Shown here: positions 32,901 to 38,224 of the stretch, in pieces
How positions within the stretch are numbered: the first letter of the stretch is position 1
Layout: every line of letters starts with the position of its first letter
Assembly: GCA_029265615.1 (NCBI GenBank)
Contig: JAJUIB010000023.1
Span: forward strand, 1-38,224
DNA: 38,224 nt
Direction: 5' to 3'
From: Spirochaetota bacterium
GTDB lineage: Bacteria; Spirochaetota; Spirochaetia; Treponematales; Rectinemataceae
Program-made: the position numbers and the translations under genes
Notes under the pieces: generated by a model
Seen by the model: only the letters and a program-made list of their open reading frames with translations
Databases searched by the model: none
What the model was told of the DNA's origin: nothing

Positions 32901-35132
32901 TTAGGGCGAGCCTCGCGGCCCAAATATGGCGATACGTTTGCTGTTTCCACCCGCCACCACAAGCCAATCCCCACTGAAGGCGGCGCCCGCAGCTCCTTCG
33001 AAGCTGAAGACCGGGCTTCCTGGCGCTGTGATGAGTTCTGCCAGGCTTGGGCTACCCGAGGCGGGATCGAGCGTATAGAGCGCAAGGGCACCACCTGGTG
33101 CGCCAAGGACCGCAAGGCGCGACTCGCATTCGTCGAGCTCGAGGATGCTTGCGCCAGAGGCCACATCGGGGAGGGGGTAGCCTGCGGCCGCGACAAAGGC
33201 CTCAGCTTGCGAGGCTCGACGGAGAAGGAGGATGCTCGAGCCATTACACAGAACGTAGAGTCTAAGGCCGTCCGCCGAAAGGGCGAGGGAGCCGGGTTTT
33301 GTGAGCTCTGCGCCGAGCACTGCCTGGTCGTATGTCCGTAGAAGGCTGAGTTCTCCCTCACGGCTACCGAATTCCAGGAGTCTGTTAATTCCGCTTGCGC
33401 TTGCGATAAGACTCTCAGTCCCTGCGGCGATGTCCGCAAGGCCGAGCGCCTGGCCGGGAAAGGCGAGGTCGAGGTCAAACCGTGCGACGGGCGCTGCGTC
33501 GAGGTCCGCTCCGGGCGCGGAAGCAAAGGCGTAGAGCTTTGCGGGGCTGTTTGCGAGCGCAAAGAGCCTTTCCCCCGAGGGCGAAAAGGCAAGGCCGCGG
33601 ATTTGGCTAAAGTTTGCAAGCCCCGCATCGCCCTGTTTCCGGTCGTGGTTGCGCGTGGGTATGCCTTCTTCGCCAAGCTCGATGAGGCGAAGATAGCTCG
33701 AAGCGGAGCCCGAGGCGGCAAGGAGGCGGCCATTGGGGCTTGCCGCAAGGCGATCGGCGCTTCTAGGCGTGCCCGCAACGCGGATTTCGGTGGAAAAGCC
33801 TGCAAAAAGCGCGCCCTCGCGTTCGCTAAAAAGGTGAAGCTTTGTCTCGGCATCGAGGCCTGAAACCGCAAGAAGGCGCTTTCCGCCTGAAAGGCTCACG
33901 CGCGTAACCGCTTTGACCGCCGCACCGGGGATAGGATCGCCGAGCCCCAGGGCGACGGAGCGTGGGCTGAGCGCCGCCGCGTCGTAGCTTGCAAGCCATG
34001 CGGAGCTCAGGCCGCAGGGGCCGTCAAGGCGCGTGAACCAGAGGCCGACACTCCCCGCCGCGCCCGTTTCCGGATCGTGGACCCGGGCGTCGAGCCTGAG
34101 GGGACCGCGAAGGCCGCCTTGCGGAATGACCGCGACCTCCTCGGGGATCGCGCCTTGGAGCGGCATGCCATTGAGGTAAAACGTAGCCTCTGCACCCGCC
34201 TCAAGGCCGAGAAGCGGAAGGCGCAAGGCGGCTTCGCGGTTTACAAGGCAAGGCGCCGGGAGCCGTAAGCCCGTGAGCGCGGCAAGCGGCAGAAGCCTGA
34301 GCGAAAGGCTGAGCGTTGGCTCTGCAATGTTGAGGAGGACACTTCCTGCCGTGGCGTAACCTGCGAGGATGAGGACATCCTCGGCGAGGCCCGAAAGGAC
34401 GTTTCCTTCTTTTTCGAGTCTGAGCTCAAGGATGTATCTCCCCGCCGCAAGTTCCGTAAACGCAAGGCTCCCCGCGCCGGGGTCGAGCCTTATGCCCATT
34501 TCGCGCGGCGCCTCGGTGGGTGGCCCGCTCTCCCGCATAAGCCGCCCCACAAGAACCGAACCCTCAGGCGGCGGATAAGCGTACTGCAGGTTCACGGAAA
34601 AGGATCCTGTACCGGCTAAGGGGGTAAGCGCAAGGCAGAGGGTTTTGTCGTCGCCCGCCTCGAGACGGATCGCGGCCTCGCCCCGTTCAAGGATGCCGCC
34701 AGAGGCATCGAGAGCTTCGACTACAAGGCGCCAGTCCCCGGGCTTAAACTCGATGCTCGCGCCTGGGCCTGAAAGGACGCAGGACAGGCTTTCGCCGCTC
34801 TGTTCTTGAGCCACAAGGCGAAAACTCGCAGGCACGGGACTCACCGGGGGGAGGAGGCTCCGAGCGCGCTCGTTGTGGGCGTTTTGGGGAGCTTCAGCCC
34901 GCTTCCATGCCGCGCCGCTTGAGACATCGAGCCTGAGCCGTGCTCGCCCCTCTCCGTGAGGGACAAGCGGGCCCTTGCAAGCGCCGAAAACGGCGGCGCC
35001 GAGGACCGCGGCGCCGAGGACCGCGGCGCCGAAGACGGCGGCGCCGAAGACGGCAGCGCCGAGCAGGCCTGGATGCCCCGAAACGCCATATCGCTGTGCG
35101 CTTTTGCCCCTCAGCGTAGATTCTGTGCGCAT
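32901..35132 (-). CDS. Lipoprotein with beta-propeller-like C-terminus and repeat-built signal peptide
   Basis: 743 aa from ATG 35130-35132, which has an excellent AAGGAGGTG 5 nt upstream. Residues 1-52 form a lipoprotein signal: basic start, then five GAAV(F/L) pentads and the lipobox FGAC (C52). The mature part has beta-rich, Ig-like regions (about 60-330) and a C-terminal half with repeated propeller blades of the YVTN/WD kind (RLAASPNGRLLAASGS, GLAFSPSGERLFALANS, SLALSADGLRLYVLCNG). No catalytic residues are evident. It is predicted to sit on the outer face of a membrane and to bind a partner or ligand. It is divergent from the giant adhesin, 203 nt away, so both may be controlled together. 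The family is not recognised. Confidence 0.82.
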   Translation of the reverse strand: MRTESTLRGKSAQRYGVSGHPGLLGAAVFGAAVFGAAVLGAAVLGAAVFGACKGPLVPHGEGRARLRLDVSSGAAWKRAEAPQNAHNERARSLLPPVSPVPASFRLVAQEQSGESLSCVLSGPGASIEFKPGDWRLVVEALDASGGILERGEAAIRLEAGDDKTLCLALTPLAGTGSFSVNLQYAYPPPEGSVLVGRLMRESGPPTEAPREMGIRLDPGAGSLAFTELAAGRYILELRLEKEGNVLSGLAEDVLILAGYATAGSVLLNIAEPTLSLSLRLLPLAALTGLRLPAPCLVNREAALRLPLLGLEAGAEATFYLNGMPLQGAIPEEVAVIPQGGLRGPLRLDARVHDPETGAAGSVGLWFTRLDGPCGLSSAWLASYDAAALSPRSVALGLGDPIPGAAVKAVTRVSLSGGKRLLAVSGLDAETKLHLFSEREGALFAGFSTEIRVAGTPRSADRLAASPNGRLLAASGSASSYLRLIELGEEGIPTRNHDRKQGDAGLANFSQIRGLAFSPSGERLFALANSPAKLYAFASAPGADLDAAPVARFDLDLAFPGQALGLADIAAGTESLIASASGINRLLEFGSREGELSLLRTYDQAVLGAELTKPGSLALSADGLRLYVLCNGSSILLLRRASQAEAFVAAAGYPLPDVASGASILELDECESRLAVLGAPGGALALYTLDPASGSPSLAELITAPGSPVFSFEGAAGAAFSGDWLVVAGGNSKRIAIFGPRGSP
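34981..35070 (-). repeat. 15-bp minisatellite x5 encoding the signal peptide core
   Basis: Five units from 34981 to 35055 (GCGCCGAAAACGGCG, GCGCCGAGGACCGCG twice, GCGCCGAAGACGGCG, GCGCCGAAGACGGCA) and a decayed sixth to 35070. On the coding strand they give GAAVF or GAAVL. Some adjacent units are identical, which suggests recent expansion. Confidence 0.92.
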
Positions 35133-35335
35133 GAGCACCTCCTTATCCCCCAAGGAACGCCTCCGTCTGGGCATGGCGCTTTAGGGAGGAGGCTTATGTC
35201 TTAGGGGGAAGCGGTTTAACCTCCAGGAAACAAGCACCGATAGAGAAAGATGCGGGAAGCTCTGACATGGGGATTTTTCGCGTCCACTTAGCACCGACAA
35301 GCGATATAATGAAAGGAACAGAGGAGGCTGCCTCA
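35133..35335. promoter_or_regulatory. Divergent control region of the lipoprotein and adhesin genes
   Basis: Rightward, TATAAT (35305-35310) is a consensus -10 for the adhesin; its -35 is poor, so an activator may be needed. GAGGAGG (35321-35327) is the adhesin ribosome site, and GCCTC just before the ATG can pair with it, possibly damping translation. Leftward, no clear promoter for the lipoprotein was found. GCCTCC and GGAGGC, and CCCCC and GGGGG blocks, form loose inverted repeats around 35145-35205. Confidence 0.5.
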
Positions 35336-38224
35336 ATGATCCACATCCGCGCCAATCCCGCCATCACGAGATTGTCCCTGTGCGCAAGGCCTGCCCCTCG
35401 TTTCCTGTTTATGGTGCTTGGGTTTATTGCTCTTGTTGCCGCGACCTGGCCTCAGAGCAGGATGCCTAAGGAATCTACCAACTGGCTCAGTGTCACAAGC
35501 GCGGCGGGTTTAGGCGACCACGATGGTATATTTGTAGCTTTTTTTGAGGTGCCTGATACGCTCTCAGGCCCCATCTTTTTTGCCATAAACGATCCAGGTT
35601 GTGATAATTCGACAGTCTATTCGCCTGACCTTAATAGCGGCACCACATACTTTTATCTTTTTGGCGGATCAGGTGCCCTAAGCGACTCCCGTTCGCGCCA
35701 AGTAGACTATTCAGGCGCTCCAAGTAACTCCACGGCGGCAGGAACACTTCTTTCAACAATAACTGCCAATGCGACGGCACCATTTAACGGACAGTGGGTG
35801 TATTTCACTGGCGTAGATCCTGCGGAAGGCGAGCACATCGGCAATAAGTACTATTTCCGCATCGTTGCGTATGCAAACGGCCAGGCGGGGAACTATAAAA
35901 ACGCTTTCCAGATCGACGCATCTCTCGGCAATACAGGCACTCCCACGGGGATTAGCGGTGTCCGCTCATTTGCGTTTAATTGGTCTGTTGTATTTCAGAA
36001 TACCAACACTTGGAACCTTTATCCCTTTGTCCCCGATGGCACAACAGGCAATTTCGACTTTTATAGCTGGGACATGGATTCAGGTGAGACGACGACGGGA
36101 CCTGTGCTTAAGGACATTGCGGGAGATACTCGTCTTAACGATGCAGCGACGAGTGGTGAAGGAACGAGCTATACCTATGGCACAGTAAACTCGAATCTCG
36201 TTAATCAAATATCTGTCGCACAGACAGCGATTTCCGACGGTGACGGCGACACCGCCGATGATAGCAACGGAACCTGGCAGCTTGTAGTTACCGAGGATAG
36301 TGCAGGGGGGGCGGGGGACAACAACCCTGCGGAGCTCTGGTTTGGCCAATATAATGGGACTTCAATTTTTAGAATCTATGCAGACCACTATGTGCCGCCC
36401 CCAGCAGATCATGTTGTCATATCCTTACAAGATGGGCTTGCCCGCGCCGATGGAACCGATACTGAAACGGTAACGCTCCAGCTCGTTGATGCAAGTGGAA
36501 ACCCCGTGCCCTATGTCAGGAAAATATACGTCACGGTATCAGGATCGGCGATCATCACGCCGGACACGCTCCCTGTTCAAGGCAATGCCGAGCTTCTTAC
36601 AACAAATGGCGATGGCTTTGTAAGCTTTACGATAAAAAACAGTACAGCGGAAACGGTGACTATAAGCCTTGAAACCGATGGCACGTCGGGGGCATACTCA
36701 GGCGATGATCTCTTACCCGGCGAGAACGCCAATGAAACAAAACAGGTCGTTTTTTCAACCCTGACGCCGCCGACCCTGGTCTCGCAGGCAAACAGCACGC
36801 TCAACATCAACACAGCCACAGCTGGCCCTCTTGCAAATATCGTTATCACCGAAAAAGAAGCGGGTAATATCACCGCTTCAAATGATATACGCATTCGCCT
36901 TCCTGCATCGCTTTCTGACACCTATTTTGACACCACGGCTTCAGTTACCGCCGTTGCGACCGATTCAAACGGCGGGACGGGAGGCACATCGTCGGTTAGT
37001 GCAACGGTGAGCTATGAAGGAGGAACCGGCACCGAGAAGGTTCTTGTGGTGACCGTGAATGCCGATGGAGATCCTGATGCCGGTGATTTTGATGCCAATA
37101 GTTATGTGACGATCTCCGGCGTCCGGCTCAAAACCGGTTCCGTCCAGGGATCTGGGCGGCTTTCGCTTTCGGTGGACGGCGGTACGAGCTATCCCGTGCT
37201 TGATACCAAGCTTATAACAGTTACCGATACGAGCGCACATATTTGGTACGGAACAGTAAGTAGCGACTGGAACAATCCTGGTAACTGGAACCTGGGCTCC
37301 GTGCCGGGCAATGGTGCTGCAGTCGTTATAAAACCCGCCGCGAATCAGCCAGCGCTTTCCGCAAACACCGCGAACCTTGCATCTCTTATTATTGAGACAG
37401 GTACGACGCTTACGGCCAATTCATATGCTATTTCGGTTACAGGGGATTTACGTTTGGCGGGAACGCTTGTGTCAAATGCGGCCATTACAGTGGACGGATC
37501 TCTTTTTTATAATGGGGGAAGCATTACCGCCAATGGATCGACTATCACGATAGCTGGCAACATCGTCATTGCCGATGGGGTGAACGCAACTATTAGCACC
37601 GACGCAGGAGTAGGTGGTGACGTACTCATTGGTGGCACTATCAATGGAACCACAGGAGGCGCTCAGGAGTACCTTACCATCAACGCAGGGACAGGAAAGG
37701 TGAGCATTGGAGGCGCAGTCGGCGTGAGCGCTGCGCTTGCAAGCATATCTGTGACTTCTACGAATACTGACCTTGATGCGATTACGATACAGAGCGTGAC
37801 GACAACGGGAAGTCAGACCTATACGGGGAATGTGGTGCTGGGAGCGGACACGACGCTCGATGCGGGAACTGGGAACATAACGCTAGGTGGTACGGTCAAC
37901 GCTGACAATGCCACCAATAATCGGACGCTGACGCTGAACAGTACGGGAACGACGACGATAGGTGGAGTGATAGGAGGAAGCCAATCCTTACTCAGCCTCA
38001 CTACTAACGTAGGAGGTACGACGCAGATTAATGGTGGTACTGTTACCACCACAGGGGCGCAGACATACAACGATGCGGTGGTGCTGGGTGCGAATACGAC
38101 GCTCGATGCGGGAACTGGGAACATAACGCTAGGTAGTACGGTCAACGCTGACAATGCCACCAATAATCGGACGCTGACGCTGAACAGTACGGGAACGACG
38201 ACGATAGGTGGAGTGGTAGGAGGA
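35336..38224 (+). CDS. Giant repeat surface adhesin, 3' end outside the window
   Basis: 963 codons without a stop, cut by the window edge. ATG 35336 follows GAGGAGG by 8 nt. A signal or anchor segment (about 22-38, RFLFMVLGFIALVAATW) leads into a beta-rich N-terminal region (to about 355). Next is a Big-1/invasin-type Ig-like domain (about 360-450: VVISLQDGLARADGTDTETV, LQLVDASGNPVP, TNGDGFVSFTI), a further beta domain (470-630), the motif SSDWNNPGNWNLGSVPGNG (about 643-661), and then short-period beta-strand repeats rich in Thr, Gly, Asn. From residue 821 these become an 82-residue unit repeated almost exactly. This is the pattern of filamentous-haemagglutinin-like adhesins. Codons such as ACA, ATA and GTA are much commoner than in the neighbours, suggesting horizontal origin or relaxed composition. 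Confidence 0.85.
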   Translation, partial: MIHIRANPAITRLSLCARPAPRFLFMVLGFIALVAATWPQSRMPKESTNWLSVTSAAGLGDHDGIFVAFFEVPDTLSGPIFFAINDPGCDNSTVYSPDLNSGTTYFYLFGGSGALSDSRSRQVDYSGAPSNSTAAGTLLSTITANATAPFNGQWVYFTGVDPAEGEHIGNKYYFRIVAYANGQAGNYKNAFQIDASLGNTGTPTGISGVRSFAFNWSVVFQNTNTWNLYPFVPDGTTGNFDFYSWDMDSGETTTGPVLKDIAGDTRLNDAATSGEGTSYTYGTVNSNLVNQISVAQTAISDGDGDTADDSNGTWQLVVTEDSAGGAGDNNPAELWFGQYNGTSIFRIYADHYVPPPADHVVISLQDGLARADGTDTETVTLQLVDASGNPVPYVRKIYVTVSGSAIITPDTLPVQGNAELLTTNGDGFVSFTIKNSTAETVTISLETDGTSGAYSGDDLLPGENANETKQVVFSTLTPPTLVSQANSTLNINTATAGPLANIVITEKEAGNITASNDIRIRLPASLSDTYFDTTASVTAVATDSNGGTGGTSSVSATVSYEGGTGTEKVLVVTVNADGDPDAGDFDANSYVTISGVRLKTGSVQGSGRLSLSVDGGTSYPVLDTKLITVTDTSAHIWYGTVSSDWNNPGNWNLGSVPGNGAAVVIKPAANQPALSANTANLASLIIETGTTLTANSYAISVTGDLRLAGTLVSNAAITVDGSLFYNGGSITANGSTITIAGNIVIADGVNATISTDAGVGGDVLIGGTINGTTGGAQEYLTINAGTGKVSIGGAVGVSAALASISVTSTNTDLDAITIQSVTTTGSQTYTGNVVLGADTTLDAGTGNITLGGTVNADNATNNRTLTLNSTGTTTIGGVIGGSQSLLSLTTNVGGTTQINGGTVTTTGAQTYNDAVVLGANTTLDAGTGNITLGSTVNADNATNNRTLTLNSTGTTTIGGVVGG
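37796..38224 (+). repeat. 246-bp near-identical tandem repeat inside the adhesin
   Basis: Unit 1 is 37796-38041; unit 2 starts at 38042 and is cut at 183 nt. From 37850/38096 onward the copies differ at only two positions, while the first 54 nt of the unit are more variable. The unit is 82 codons, so copy changes keep the frame. More copies probably follow beyond the window. Confidence 0.9.

Noticed and set aside
37819-38163. 114-codon minus-strand frame with internal repeats
   Set aside because: It only mirrors the 246-bp repeat of the adhesin on the other strand.
37796-38224. Tandem repeats as a CRISPR array
   Set aside because: The unit is 246 bp, coding, contiguous and without spacers.

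Overview
The window is a GC-rich bacterial chromosome segment. It most resembles a high-GC spirochaete (Treponema/Rectinema-like Spirochaetia). That is an inference from the gene set: a PilZ protein followed by TPR, calcineurin-like phosphatase and GerMN genes; paired long-chain acyl-CoA synthetases ending in a TPTQKIKRFLYP-type tail; a split glycine cleavage P-protein; and many lipoproteins and sensory proteins. There is no rRNA, tRNA, phage, insertion sequence or CRISPR array. No gene-free stretch exceeds 300 bases.

Layout. 1-1289: fold-III ornithine/lysine decarboxylase on the minus strand. 1414-6349: plus-strand block of a polytopic membrane protein, PilZ c-di-GMP receptor, TPR protein, metallophosphatase and membrane-anchored GerMN protein. 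6479-10785: compact glycine cleavage operon gcvT-gcvH-gcvPA-gcvPB closed by a strong terminator; the lipoamide dehydrogenase is not here. 11023-13203: dCache chemoreceptor behind a structured leader with a coupled 14-codon ORF. 13208-14605: TetR-type regulator divergent from a small membrane protein, sharing a two-site palindromic operator. 14580-16532: hybrid SBP_bac_3-PAS-histidine kinase.

16666-27627 is a galactoside-use locus: ABC binding lipoprotein, two permeases and a membrane-anchored alpha/beta hydrolase on plus; LacI regulator and GH36 alpha-galactosidase on minus; GH2 beta-galactosidase on plus. Two nearly identical LacI operators placed at matching promoter positions tie it together. 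No ABC ATPase is present, so a shared ATPase elsewhere is expected.

27783-32694 (minus): ornithine carbamoyltransferase with its own promoter, then two paralogous acyl-CoA synthetases. 32901-35132 (minus): lipoprotein with a beta-propeller-like C-terminus whose signal peptide is built from a 15-bp minisatellite. 35336 to the window edge (plus): the first 963 codons of an unfinished, giant, less GC-rich surface adhesin with a Big-1-like domain and nearly identical 246-bp repeats.

The most unusual signals are: four sigma70-like promoters placed so that the transcript starts at or a few bases from the start codon; a CTG start for gcvT; the leader ORF coupled to the chemoreceptor; the same 15-bp repeat in two unrelated genes in different frames; a 56-bp tandem duplication running into the 3' end of the ornithine carbamoyltransferase gene; and the repeat adhesin.
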